64,000 nt of DNA, from the NCBI GenBank assembly GCA_001704765.1, contig MBFK01000030.1, positions 42,560-106,559 of the forward strand, read 5' to 3'. Of this stretch, positions 1-8,361 are shown in pieces; the first letter of the stretch is position 1, and each line of letters starts with the position of its first letter. Under the pieces are notes generated by a model. It made no database searches, had not been told where the DNA came from, and was given only the letters and a program-made list of their open reading frames with translations. Source of the DNA: Sinorhizobium shofinae (lineage in GTDB: Bacteria; Pseudomonadota; Alphaproteobacteria; Rhizobiales; Rhizobiaceae). The position numbers were made by a program, and so were the translations under genes.

Positions 1-395
1 TTCGGCGCCACTTGGAAGCCGGAAGCGTGCAGTACGGTGACGGCCGGATTCCGGCGGGCGATCTGCAGGGCGCCGTTCTGGTAGCCGAAGGAGCCGGCGA
101 TCAGGAAGTTGTTCCCGTCGGAGACCGTCTTGTTCATGATGCGGTCGGCATCCGGACCTTCCGGGATGTTCTCGATGACGGTGACCTTCACCTTGTCGCC
201 GTAGGCGGCCTTGACCGGCTCGAGGCCGGCGGCAAGCGCATGGCCCCAGCCGACGTCGCCGACCGGCGAGGGGATCAAGAGGGTAATTCCGAGCGGCTCG
301 TCGGTCGCCATGGCGGCCCGGCCGCCAAGCATGCCTGTGAGGCCGGCGGCGGCAACGCCCTTCATCAGTGTTCTGCGAGTCAGATTGTTCAGCAT
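1..395 (-). CDS. BMP-family ABC transporter substrate-binding protein (5' part only)
   Basis: N-terminal 131 residues of a periplasmic binding protein; the gene runs off the left edge. A twin-arginine-like start (LTRRTLMKG) and an Ala/Gly-rich hydrophobic stretch form an export signal. The mature part has the ITLLIPSPVGDVGWG opening and the later GSFGYQNG motif of the basic membrane protein (PnrA/Med) family, whose known members bind purine nucleosides and related heterocycles. It starts 22 bases after the amidohydrolase stop, so it is probably the last visible gene of the same operon; permease and ATPase genes would lie outside the window. A purine-type ligand is inferred from the family and the neighbouring deaminase. 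Confidence 0.85.
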   Translation of the reverse strand, partial: MLNNLTRRTLMKGVAAAGLTGMLGGRAAMATDEPLGITLLIPSPVGDVGWGHALAAGLEPVKAAYGDKVKVTVIENIPEGPDADRIMNKTVSDGNNFLIAGSFGYQNGALQIARRNPAVTVLHASGFQVAP

Positions 396-417
396 GTCAG
401 TTCCCCTTTTTTGAATT

Positions 418-1797
418 TTAGAATTCCACCGTCGCGAGAGCGGCCTCAGCCTCGGCGAACAGTCGCGCCTCGTCGAGCCCGACGAATTCGCCCTTTGCCC
501 AGACGATACGGCCGTTGATCATGGTCATGTCGGTCGGCATGCCAATGCCCACCTTGGCAATTAGGCTCAGCGGATCATGCCGCGTGCCGACATAGTCCAT
601 GCGCCGCGTGTCGATCGCAAAAAGATCGGCGGCCATGCTGGGGGCAAGGCGGCCGATGTCGCGGCGGCCGAGGAGGGCCGCGCCGCCCGTCGTCGCATAG
701 CCGAGGAAATCCGCCGGGGACGGCACAGGATGCGCGCGCGTCGATGCCGTCAGGCATTGCAGCATGTAGGCGGAGTGTACGCAGTGCATCAGGTTCGAGT
801 TGTCGTTCGAGGCCGCACCGTCGCAGCCGAGACCCACGCGCAGACCAAAGGCCGACATCGCCGGAATATCGGTAATCTCGGCGCCGACCAGATAGACCGG
901 CTCCGGGCAGTGAGAGACGCCGGTGCCGCTCGCGGCCATCGTCCGCAACTCGTCGTGGGTCAATTCCCAGCAATGGGCGTAGAAGGTGTCGGGGCCGGCA
1001 AATCCGAGCTCCGCGCAGTAATCGACCGTCCGCATGCCGTGCCGGGCCCCGATGACCGGGCTCTCGCCTTCGCCCACATGAGTGTGCATCTGCACGCCGC
1101 GATCGCGTGCCAGTGCGACCGACTCCACGAAGGTCTCGCGGTAGCAGTTAACCGGCTGGCAGGGCGCGACCACGACCTTGCGCATGCTGAAGGGGCTAGC
1201 ATCGTGGTAGGTGTCGATCAACCGTGCGCAATCGGCGATGAACTCGTCCGTCGTTTCTAGCATGGCGTCCGGGATGGTGGACCCTTCGGATTTCGGCAGC
1301 GTGTTGCCGCCGCGACCGGCATGGAAGCGCATACCGAGGAGCTCGGCGGCCTCGAACTGGCGATCGATCAGCCGTTTGCCCGCATGTCGCGGGAAGCAGT
1401 ATTGATGGTCGAAGGCCGTGGTGCAGCCATGCTTGATCATCTCGGCCATCGCCGTGACAGAGGAATGGTAGAAGCACTCCTCAGTCAGTCGCGAGAAGAT
1501 CGGATAGATGCGGTCGAGCCATTCGATGACCGACAGCTTCGTCCAGTCGAGATCGGCGCGGTTGCGTACGAAACACTGGAAGAAGTGATGGTGCGTGTTG
1601 ACGAGACCGGGATAGACGAACCAGCCGGTGGCGTCATGCACTATCGTCCCCGCCGGCAGCTCACGCTCATGGAGGTTTTCGCCGATCGCCTCGATCGCTG
1701 GGCCGTTCGTCAGGAGGTCGACGTTGCGGCGGACGCTCGGGTCCTTGCCCTCGTCCACGACCACGGCCGCGCAGTTCTTCAGAAGGTAGCCCGTCAT
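418..1797 (-). CDS. Amidohydrolase, 8-oxoguanine deaminase / chlorohydrolase type
   Basis: Metal-dependent hydrolase of the amidohydrolase superfamily, about 459 aa. Visible metal-site motifs are PGLVNTHHHFFQ (HxH) near residue 65, HTHVGEGESP (His), YAHCWELTHDE (His) and GLGCDGAASND (Asp). The order and wording match 8-oxoguanine deaminase and hydroxydechloroatrazine ethylaminohydrolase relatives, which hydrolyse an exocyclic amine on a purine or triazine ring. I chose the ATG at 1797, one base past the stop of the GST-like gene and just after a GTGAG stretch; an upstream ATG at 1821 would add eight residues and overlap that gene. The coupling implies a shared job with the split Rieske oxygenase. 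Exact substrate is inferred: guanine-like or N-methylguanine-like compounds are plausible. Confidence 0.85.
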   Translation of the reverse strand: MTGYLLKNCAAVVVDEGKDPSVRRNVDLLTNGPAIEAIGENLHERELPAGTIVHDATGWFVYPGLVNTHHHFFQCFVRNRADLDWTKLSVIEWLDRIYPIFSRLTEECFYHSSVTAMAEMIKHGCTTAFDHQYCFPRHAGKRLIDRQFEAAELLGMRFHAGRGGNTLPKSEGSTIPDAMLETTDEFIADCARLIDTYHDASPFSMRKVVVAPCQPVNCYRETFVESVALARDRGVQMHTHVGEGESPVIGARHGMRTVDYCAELGFAGPDTFYAHCWELTHDELRTMAASGTGVSHCPEPVYLVGAEITDIPAMSAFGLRVGLGCDGAASNDNSNLMHCVHSAYMLQCLTASTRAHPVPSPADFLGYATTGGAALLGRRDIGRLAPSMAADLFAIDTRRMDYVGTRHDPLSLIAKVGIGMPTDMTMINGRIVWAKGEFVGLDEARLFAEAEAALATVEF

Positions 1798-1798
1798 C

Positions 1799-2458
1799 TC
1801 ACGCGTCGCCCGGCTCGACATTAGGTTCGGACTTCAGCTCGTGCAGCCGGTGGATTCCGGGCATCTCGATGAAGTTCTCGAGGCCGCGGATCGCGCGGGA
1901 CCAAAGCCTTATGGCGGGGTAGGGGTCGAGCGGGATGCCGCCGTCCGGCGCGAGCGCCACATAGGGGAAGCAAGCGATATCGGCAACCGTCGGCCGGTCG
2001 GAGGCGAGGAACCGCATGCCGCGCAGGCCCTGTTCGACCAGGCCCGCCTCCAGCTCGCGAAGCGCCGCGATGCCCTGCGCCTGAAGTGCGCCGATGTCGC
2101 CCGGCCGCAGGAGCATTTCGTGAAGGCGCGCGCCGCCGAGGCTGGAGGTCAGCCGGTGTGCGAAGGAAAGCCACTGCTGGATACGCGCCACTTCCTCCGG
2201 TGCGCCGCTGCCGAGCCATTCCGGCGCGGTCTTGGAGGCAAGATAGGCGAGGATGGCGGCGGATTCGGTCAGGATCAGAACTCCATCCTCCAGGATCGGG
2301 ATGGAGCCCGCCGGATTGAGCGCCAAGAACTCGGGGTCGCGATGCTCGGCGCCGGGATGAAAATCCACCGGCCTGATCTCGAGCTTGACGCCGGTCAGTG
2401 CCGCCATCAGGCGCACCTTGTAGCAGCTGGGCGAAAGGACGTAGTCGTAAAGCTTCAT
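1799..2458 (-). CDS. Glutathione S-transferase-like protein
   Basis: 219 aa with the usual GST layout: an N-terminal thioredoxin-like domain (MKLYDYVLSPSCYKVR opening, NPAGSIPILEDG cis-Pro region and LTESAAILAYLA glutathione-site helix), then an all-alpha domain with the RPTVADIACFPY motif. The start ATG overlaps the stop of the upstream catalytic-subunit gene as ATGA, so translation is coupled. In the caffeine-type NdmCDE complex a GST homologue (NdmE) is a structural partner of a Rieske-less oxygenase subunit. The same gene pairing here suggests that role, although glutathione-dependent chemistry is equally possible from sequence alone. Confidence 0.85.
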   Translation of the reverse strand: MKLYDYVLSPSCYKVRLMAALTGVKLEIRPVDFHPGAEHRDPEFLALNPAGSIPILEDGVLILTESAAILAYLASKTAPEWLGSGAPEEVARIQQWLSFAHRLTSSLGGARLHEMLLRPGDIGALQAQGIAALRELEAGLVEQGLRGMRFLASDRPTVADIACFPYVALAPDGGIPLDPYPAIRLWSRAIRGLENFIEMPGIHRLHELKSEPNVEPGDA

Positions 2459-3300
2459 TGCGCCACCAGCTGTGCACCATAGATATAGTTGTGGCGTTTC
2501 AGCCAGCGTCGATAGGCGACTGAGGTCAGGTCGGCCCGCGTCGGGATTTCCATCCCGGGGTCGAGCGGCAGGAGCCGGGGAATCTGGTTTTCGAGGATCG
2601 ACCGGTCCTGCAGGAAGATCGTCTGCTGAAAGTGGATCAGGTCGGTCATCGGTGTGACATCGTCGAAGAGCGCCATCCACGGCCAAACGTTGCACAAATC
2701 TTCGGCGAGCGGCTGGACGAAGAGGGTGATGACATCCCATTCACCGGGGCGGGGCGGGCAGGTTTTGTAAAGGACGGAACAGGTCGGCGCCGGCACGCGG
2801 TACATGTATTCCGTCGTGATGCCGCCGCTTGCCGATTTTGCAGCCTGCGGCTGGTAGAATTTCACCTGCGTTGCCCAGACCTCATCCTTGTCCTGCCGGA
2901 TTTCTACCTTGTAGTCCAGGACCTCCGTGTGCGGCTCTGCGCCCAGGATGTCGGTGTGTACAAAGGGGAAATGCGCGATGTCGAGAAAGTTCTCCACCGC
3001 GCGCAGCGGTGAGCAGCGCACGCGAACCACGCCGACATCGACAAACCGGCGGCCGGGCTGATCAGCCTCGGGAATCGCGAAAAGTTCTTTGCGTGGCTTG
3101 CCGAGAGAGGACCAGACGTGGCCATAGCGCACGCAAACGGGGAGGGTGTGCCCATCGCCGGATGTCACCTTGGCGTTGCCCTCGGCGTCAAGCGCCACAT
3201 CGATCGGCTCTCCCATCAGGGCGGTCCTGTGTCCGTTCATGTCGAGCTGGCTGAAGAGACCAACCGGATACCACTCGTCGATCATTGCGTCTTGCGTCAT
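2455..3300 (-). CDS. Rieske-type oxygenase catalytic subunit lacking its own Rieske domain
   Basis: 281 aa, about the size of only the C-terminal catalytic part of a VanA/NdmA-type oxygenase alpha subunit. It has the mononuclear iron motif NFLDIAHFPFVH (Asp107, His110, His115) and a late FLQDRSILENQ motif where the third ligand region lies. No CxH...CxxH Rieske motif is present. That motif is carried by the separate upstream gene, whose stop overlaps this start as TAATG. The protein should use O2 and electrons relayed from the Rieske partner for hydroxylation or N/O-demethylation. NdmC of the caffeine pathway is the named precedent for a Rieske-less subunit. No reductase gene is seen in the window. 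Confidence 0.82.
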   Translation of the reverse strand: MTQDAMIDEWYPVGLFSQLDMNGHRTALMGEPIDVALDAEGNAKVTSGDGHTLPVCVRYGHVWSSLGKPRKELFAIPEADQPGRRFVDVGVVRVRCSPLRAVENFLDIAHFPFVHTDILGAEPHTEVLDYKVEIRQDKDEVWATQVKFYQPQAAKSASGGITTEYMYRVPAPTCSVLYKTCPPRPGEWDVITLFVQPLAEDLCNVWPWMALFDDVTPMTDLIHFQQTIFLQDRSILENQIPRLLPLDPGMEIPTRADLTSVAYRRWLKRHNYIYGAQLVAQ

Positions 3301-3932
3301 TACGCGATCCCTTTCGTCTGAAGATCTTCAGCCAGCCGCCGCAAGGTCTCGGCGGCACGTGACGCGGCGATGCGCTCGGACGGACTGCTATTGTCGTCCA
3401 CCAGAACATGGATCAGCGTCTGATCGTCCTCCTGCGGGACGAGCAATAGCCGGATCTTGCGCGAAGTCTGCGCTTGCCAGACAAGCGCGTCGGTCGCAGC
3501 CTCGACCGCCGCGACGCTGGCATGTGCCGTCAGGGAGCGCAGGGGAACGACACCTTCAAGCCGCGGGGGCTCAACTGCGGGTTCTCCGACGGCAACCCAG
3601 ATGACCCCGTCGGACTCTTTGACCTGCTGCGTTGCTACGCGGATTGTTTCGGGGGGCGTAAGACCCGGATGGGCCGGAATGCGCAGGCAGTTTCCGGTCC
3701 GGGCATAACTCCACCCGTGATAGATGCAGGAAAGTGCCTCGCCGCGCACGAAGCCATGGGACAGGCGCATGCCGCGATGCGGGCACCGGTCCGCCGATGC
3801 TGCCGCGCGGCCCGACTGACTTCGCCAGAGGGCAATCGGCCCGGCTGGTGTTCGCGCCGGCATTACGGTTCCCGCTGGCAAATCCGCGGAAAGGGCGACT
3901 GGCGTCCAAGAGCCCGTCGTGTCGGACAGCAT
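3300..3932 (-). CDS. Free-standing Rieske [2Fe-2S] protein, partner of the split oxygenase
   Basis: 210 aa. The N-terminal half is a complete Rieske domain with CPHRGMRLSHG (Cys50, His52) and CIYHGW (Cys69, His72). The C-terminal 100 residues resemble the start of the oxygenase catalytic fold or an accessory domain (LEGVVPLRSLTAHASVAAVEAATDALVW-like, without iron ligands). Translation is coupled to the catalytic subunit through a TAATG overlap, which suggests that the two chains assemble. Together they look like a normal alpha subunit cut in two. No strong Shine-Dalgarno sequence is visible before the ATG. This is the first gene of the purine-type operon; 169 bases separate it from the next gene upstream, which is room for its own promoter. 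Confidence 0.82.
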   Translation of the reverse strand: MLSDTTGSWTPVALSADLPAGTVMPARTPAGPIALWRSQSGRAAASADRCPHRGMRLSHGFVRGEALSCIYHGWSYARTGNCLRIPAHPGLTPPETIRVATQQVKESDGVIWVAVGEPAVEPPRLEGVVPLRSLTAHASVAAVEAATDALVWQAQTSRKIRLLLVPQEDDQTLIHVLVDDNSSPSERIAASRAAETLRRLAEDLQTKGIA

Positions 3933-4101
3933 GACTAGACTTTCTGAAGAATATCAAGGCCTTGCTGATTGCAAATCCGATGTCGACACCGACGACTTGC
4001 TGCTCAGCGCCCTCACGTTTGCATGATTATTCTACATTGGCAACCATTGATTAAATAAAGGGCACAGGGTGGATCGGCGGCAAAAAGGGCCAGTCGTTGC
4101 C

Positions 4102-4371
4102 CTAGTCGGTTGCGCCCTCGACCGGTGTGCGGTGTATCGTTTCGACCCAGACATCGATGGGTCCGAGCGAGCATCCCATTTCCATCATGTCGATCAGATC
4201 CATGGGTCCCACGATCTCGAGTTCGATCCTGTCGGAACTGGTATGAGATATGGCCTGCGAGAGCCCGAGCTTGGCGGCATGGCGCCGGATCCAGGGAACG
4301 AAGGAGGCGGCATCAAGATCGCCAACAATCGTCATCCGCTCCCGGGACTGGCTCTGATGTCGCTCCGTCAT
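4102..4371 (-). CDS. Acylphosphatase-fold protein, probably catalytically inactive
   Basis: 89 aa with the alpha/beta pattern of acylphosphatase: a beta strand ending in VGDLDAASF, a helix (FVPWIRRHAAKLGLS), a strand with ELEIVGP, and the late SLGPIDVWVETI motif that matches the family's GPxxAxVxxV. The loop that should read GxVQGVGFR and supply the phosphate-binding Arg is GDLDAASFV, and the catalytic Asn is not evident. So acylphosphatase activity is doubtful and a binding or regulatory role is more likely. An internal ATG at 4335 (MTIVGD) is an alternative start. Downstream of the GMC dehydrogenase gene with a 277-base gap. Confidence 0.6.
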   Translation of the reverse strand: MTERHQSQSRERMTIVGDLDAASFVPWIRRHAAKLGLSQAISHTSSDRIELEIVGPMDLIDMMEMGCSLGPIDVWVETIHRTPVEGATD

Positions 4372-4438
4372 GAAAGGACCTCACGCTCGGTATCATGGCC
4401 TACAGCATAGCGCCTGAATAAACTTGCGAAAGGGTGAT

Positions 4439-4648
4439 CGACGAGTGCACAAGGCGCGGCAATTGCAGAGAGTGCCCCGGTCTATACGCATATCCGTGAC
4501 ACCCTTCATCCAAACGGGCACCATCCGGAATGTGTGCCGCTTCGGTGGGATGAGGACGGCGACCCTTTCGATAGGAAGATCTTCCAGGCGACCGTCCGCG
4601 AGAACACATCGCTCATGCCTTCGCGCTTTGGAGCCGGGCGAGATGTCC
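4439..4648 (+). other. Possible gene remnant, unrecognised
   Basis: An open plus-strand frame without an ATG reads like real protein (for example YTHIRDTLHPNGH, CVPLRWDEDGDPFDRK, FQATVRENTSLMPSRFG). It begins right after a stop and runs into the 3' end of the opposite GMC gene, so no plausible gene start or end exists. I do not recognise the family. It may be the tail of a gene cut by rearrangement; a chance open frame is the alternative. Confidence 0.25.
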
Positions 4649-6301
4649 CTATAGTTCTCCCGTGCGGTACTGATCGACCAGCCACCGACAGGCGCGCAGT
4701 GTCAGCGCCATGACGGTCAGCGTTGTGCCAGCCACACCGCTCCCCGGAAAAGCGCTGGCATCGGTGACGAGGACATTCGGCGCATCCCAGAGCTGGTTGT
4801 AAGGATTGAGCACCGAGACCGTCGGGTTCTCACCCATCCGCGCGCCACCCGTCTCATGGATGGCAGCGCCCATGCACATGGTCTTGCCGAACCATTTGCG
4901 GAACATGAAGCGGCTAAAGGCATCGGCGTCGGGGAAGGCGCCCCTGCCCATCTCCTTGAGACCGGTGGGCGAGCCGATGAATTCTAGGTCGCCGCCGACT
5001 TCCGTCACTATCCTGATCAGCGTTTCCTCCTGCCGGCGCAGGAGTGCATGCTCTTCCTCATGCATCACGCAGCGGATATGCGGAACGGGAATGCTCCAGG
5101 CGTCCTTGCGGTTGGGATCGAGCGTGATGCGGTTGTCGGCATAGGGCAGCATACGGCCGAAGCCGAAGAAGGCGAGGCGCGCATCGGTGTCCTCGGCGAC
5201 CGGCGCGCGGCCGATGCTGCCCTGGTAGTCGAAGTCGCCGCGGGCGGCGTCGCCCTCGCCGAAGCGGGGAATAAAGATTCCGCCCGAGGGGTTGTAGAAA
5301 GGGTCCGTCGGAGCAGATTCGTCGAGCGCCCAGCCCTTCGCCTTCGAGAAAGAGCCGAAGGCCAGACACGGAAGCTGGTCCATGAAAAAGCGACCGAGAA
5401 CGCCCGAGCTGTTGCCGAGCCCGTCCGGATGTTTCGCTGACGCCGAATTCAGAAGGAGGCGCACGCTTTCGATCGGGGAGGCGCACAGCACCACGGTCGC
5501 GGCGCGGGCGGTCTCCACCTTGCCAGTGTTACGGTCGATGAATTCCGCGCCCGTAGCAAGACCCGTGCGTTCGTGCGTCGTGACGCGGCGAACGACGGCG
5601 TCATATCGGAGCGTCAGACAGCCGGTTTCCCGGGCTTCCCGCAGCGGGCGCGGCACGCGTTCGCCGTCCGGGGCGATGTACCGCCAGGAAACTACGTGCC
5701 TCTCCGGCCAGCGGCTCTCGACGGCCTGCTTGAAAACTTGCTCCGCCGGCGTGACGCTCGCGGGTCTTGCGTAGACGCCGTCCGGCAGGGTCGGAACATC
5801 GTCCTTGTTTCCGTAAAGCCCAAGATAGGATTCCACCTCATCGTAGAAAGGCGCCAGCTCGTCATAGGAGATCGGCCAGTCCTCGCCCTTGCCGGTTCGC
5901 GACCTGATCTTGAAATCCTCGTCCGTCCAGCGCAGCAGCACCCGGCCGAAACTGTGCAGGCGGCCGCCGCCCTGCCGGCCCCGGATCCAGAGGAAGGGGG
6001 CATCCTTCGGCGTCGTGTAGGGGTTCTTGCGGTCGTTGACGAAGAAGTGGCTGAAACGCTCGGTGAAAAAGGCCGCGCGCGCCTGGATCGGCTGGCCTTT
6101 GACCGTGGCTCGCGCGCGCTCCCAGATATTGATGCTACTTGCGGGCGCCTTCTTGCGGGCGGGATCGAAATCCTTCGGTCCGACGGCGGGACCGGCTTCG
6201 AGAAGCAGCACCGACAGGCCTTGCGCCGTCAGTTCTTTTACCGCGAAGGAACCCGCCGCGCCGGAGCCAATCACCAGCGCATCATAGACGATCTGAGACA
6301 T
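4649..6301 (-). CDS. GMC-family FAD oxidoreductase (sugar or alcohol dehydrogenase)
   Basis: 550 aa. The N-terminal FAD-binding motif is VIGSGAAGSFAVKEL (residues 9-23), followed by LLLEAG. The C-terminal GMC_oxred_C region has AIHETGGARMG with the catalytic-type His, then VTDASAFPGSGVAGTTLTVMAL. The overall style matches the gluconate/glucoside dehydrogenase branch rather than classical choline dehydrogenase. No Tat signal is seen, so it is probably cytoplasmic or needs a partner. I chose ATG 6301 (MSQIVYD) because the FAD strand follows directly; the longer reading to 6373 adds a non-homologous tail. It follows the sugar ABC genes by 84 bases and shares the operon with a TIM-barrel epimerase, a pairing known from 3-keto-sugar pathways. 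Confidence 0.85.
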   Translation of the reverse strand: MSQIVYDALVIGSGAAGSFAVKELTAQGLSVLLLEAGPAVGPKDFDPARKKAPASSINIWERARATVKGQPIQARAAFFTERFSHFFVNDRKNPYTTPKDAPFLWIRGRQGGGRLHSFGRVLLRWTDEDFKIRSRTGKGEDWPISYDELAPFYDEVESYLGLYGNKDDVPTLPDGVYARPASVTPAEQVFKQAVESRWPERHVVSWRYIAPDGERVPRPLREARETGCLTLRYDAVVRRVTTHERTGLATGAEFIDRNTGKVETARAATVVLCASPIESVRLLLNSASAKHPDGLGNSSGVLGRFFMDQLPCLAFGSFSKAKGWALDESAPTDPFYNPSGGIFIPRFGEGDAARGDFDYQGSIGRAPVAEDTDARLAFFGFGRMLPYADNRITLDPNRKDAWSIPVPHIRCVMHEEEHALLRRQEETLIRIVTEVGGDLEFIGSPTGLKEMGRGAFPDADAFSRFMFRKWFGKTMCMGAAIHETGGARMGENPTVSVLNPYNQLWDAPNVLVTDASAFPGSGVAGTTLTVMALTLRACRWLVDQYRTGEL

Positions 6302-6385
6302 GTATTTCCAAATCCTGTCCTGGTGCAATTCCTCAAAGAAGCGCGAAACGCGTCCGGAATTGCGAGAAAACAAAGGGATAGCGCG

Positions 6386-7468
6386 TCACAAGCGCGATCC
6401 GTCGGCGCCGAAGAGGGACGCCTTCGTAATGTCGAGCCCGGGTGCCAAGGCGTCGCCGGACTGCAGAGTGACGTCGCCCATGAGCCGGAGCGAGAGGCTT
6501 TGGCCCGCCCAGTCGAACCAGAGAACGGCATCCGAACCCATCGGCTCGACGACGGAGACGCGACTGGAAATGCTGGGCAGGCCGCCCGCCGCGCCGTCGA
6601 GCACCAGGTGTTCGGGGCGGAAGCCGAGCGTTGCCGGCCCTTCCGCCGCGGCCGCCTGGAAGGAATAGCCGGAGAGATCGACGGCAAGCCCGTTGCACAG
6701 GAAGACCGGCGAACCGTTGCTGCGGTCGATCCGACCCTCGATGAAGTTCATCGCCGGAGCGCCGATGAAGCCGGCCACGAAGAGATTGGCCGGGCGGTGA
6801 TAGATTTCGGCTGGCGAGGCGAGCTGCTGGATCACGCCGTCCCGCATGATCGCGATTCGATCGGCAAGCGTCAGAGCCTCGATCTGATCATGGGTGACGT
6901 AGATCATGGTGTTGCCGAGGCTCTGGTGCAGCTTCTTGATCTCGACGCGCAATTCGTTGCGCAGCTTTGCGTCGAGGTTGGAGAGCGGCTCGTCGAACAG
7001 GAAGACATCCACTTCGCGTACCAGCGCCCGGCCGATTGCGACGCGTTGGCGCTGGCCGCCAGAAAGCTCGGCGGGACGCCGGTCGAGCAGCTTGTCAAGA
7101 TGGAGGAGGGCCGCCGTGCGCGCGACACGGGCTTCGATCTCGGCCTTCGGCAGGCCGGCGACGCGCAGTCCGAAGGAGAGGTTCTTCCTGACCGACATGC
7201 GCGGATAGAGCGCGTAGGACTGGAAAACCATGCCGATGCCGCGGTCCTTCGGCTCGTCCCAGGTGACGTTCTTGCCGGAGATCCAGATCTCGCCGCCGGT
7301 GATGTCCTGAAGGCCGGCGATCGCGTTCAAAAGCGTGGACTTGCCGCAGCCGGAAGGGCCGAGCAGGACCAGGAACTCCCGGGGCGCGATGTCGATCGAC
7401 ATCTTCTCGATCACCGTATGGTCGCCATAGGCGATCTTCAGATCCTTGATGGAGACAGCAGATTGCAT
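6386..7468 (-). CDS. Sugar-type ABC transporter ATP-binding protein (MalK/UgpC class)
   Basis: 360 aa. Walker A GPSGCGKST at 37-45, Q-loop FQSYALYP near 82, signature LSGGQ at 135-139, Walker B VFLFDEP at 155-161, H-loop YVTHDQ, then a C-terminal TOBE/OB region typical of CUT1 transporter ATPases (GAPAMNFIEG, LGFRPEHL). It energises the two permeases encoded just upstream; the gap to the second permease gene is 8 bases. Substrate is set by the binding protein at 9.3-10.6 kb. Confidence 0.93.
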   Translation of the reverse strand: MQSAVSIKDLKIAYGDHTVIEKMSIDIAPREFLVLLGPSGCGKSTLLNAIAGLQDITGGEIWISGKNVTWDEPKDRGIGMVFQSYALYPRMSVRKNLSFGLRVAGLPKAEIEARVARTAALLHLDKLLDRRPAELSGGQRQRVAIGRALVREVDVFLFDEPLSNLDAKLRNELRVEIKKLHQSLGNTMIYVTHDQIEALTLADRIAIMRDGVIQQLASPAEIYHRPANLFVAGFIGAPAMNFIEGRIDRSNGSPVFLCNGLAVDLSGYSFQAAAAEGPATLGFRPEHLVLDGAAGGLPSISSRVSVVEPMGSDAVLWFDWAGQSLSLRLMGDVTLQSGDALAPGLDITKASLFGADGSRL

Positions 7469-7476
7469 GGAAAGCG

Positions 7477-8361
7477 TTAACCCTTGACTGCGCCGGCGGC
7501 GATGCCACGCACGAACCAGCGGCCGGACAGGAAATAGATGGCGAGCGGGACGATGGCGGTCAGGATCGTCGCTGCCATGTTCACGTTGTAAGTGCGTTCA
7601 CCCATCGTGGTGTTGACGATGTTGTTGAGCTGCACCGTCATCGGCAGGTTGTCGCGCCCGGCGAAGACGAGACCGAGCAGGAAGTCGTTCCAGATCCCGG
7701 TGAACTGGAGCATGGAGACCACGACGATCATCGGAACCGCCATGGGCAGCATGATCTCGAAAAAGATGCGCCAGAAGCCGGCGCCATCGACGCGCGCCGC
7801 CTTGCAGAGCTCTTCCGGCACGCTGACGAAATAGTTGCGGAAGAGCAGCGTCACCAGCGGCAGGCCGAAGATGACGTGGACGAGGATGATGCCGGCTAGC
7901 GAGTTGTAGAGGTCGATATTCGCCATGGCCCGGACCATCGGATAGAGGAAGATCTGGTAGGGGATCAAGCCACCGGCCATCAGCAGCCCGAACAGCACGC
8001 TCGCCCCGCGCGGCCGCCAGAGCGACAGCGCATAGCCGTTGACGGCGCCGATGAAGACCGACAGGGCAACCGAAGGAACCGTGATCGCGAAGGAATTCCA
8101 GAAGCCGGTGCGGATGCCGACGCAAACCGTTCCCATGCAGGCGCCGGACCAGGCGGTGATCCAGGCGGAGATGTCGAGCGTCTCCGGGAGGGCGAAGATG
8201 CGCCCCAGCCGGATCTCGTCCATTGTCTTCAGCGACGTGACTATCATGGCGTAGAGCGGCAGCAGGAAGAACAGAGCCGCGATCACGAGGAAGGCGTAGA
8301 GGCCGATGCGGCCCGCCGTCATGTGCGTCGGCCTGGGGCCGTTGGGATGCGTACGGGCCAT
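7477..8361 (-). CDS. Sugar ABC transporter permease, MalG type
   Basis: 294 aa inner-membrane protein with about six hydrophobic helices: an N-terminal helix (LYAFLVIAALFFLLPLY) followed by MIVTSLKT, a phrase typical of CUT1 MalG-type permeases. The EAA loop is EELCKAARVDGAGFWRIFFEIMLP-like, near residue 190, and contacts the ATPase. The ATG at 8361 overlaps the stop of the partner permease (TGATG); a GTG three bases upstream is the alternative start. Forms the channel heterodimer with the next gene. Confidence 0.92.
   Translation of the reverse strand: MARTHPNGPRPTHMTAGRIGLYAFLVIAALFFLLPLYAMIVTSLKTMDEIRLGRIFALPETLDISAWITAWSGACMGTVCVGIRTGFWNSFAITVPSVALSVFIGAVNGYALSLWRPRGASVLFGLLMAGGLIPYQIFLYPMVRAMANIDLYNSLAGIILVHVIFGLPLVTLLFRNYFVSVPEELCKAARVDGAGFWRIFFEIMLPMAVPMIVVVSMLQFTGIWNDFLLGLVFAGRDNLPMTVQLNNIVNTTMGERTYNVNMAATILTAIVPLAIYFLSGRWFVRGIAAGAVKG

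Noticed and set aside
5573..7480. Long plus-strand open frame opposite the GMC and ATPase genes
   Set aside because: It spans two well-supported minus-strand genes; its Asp/Arg/Gly-rich translation has no domain and is the usual antisense shadow in GC-rich DNA.
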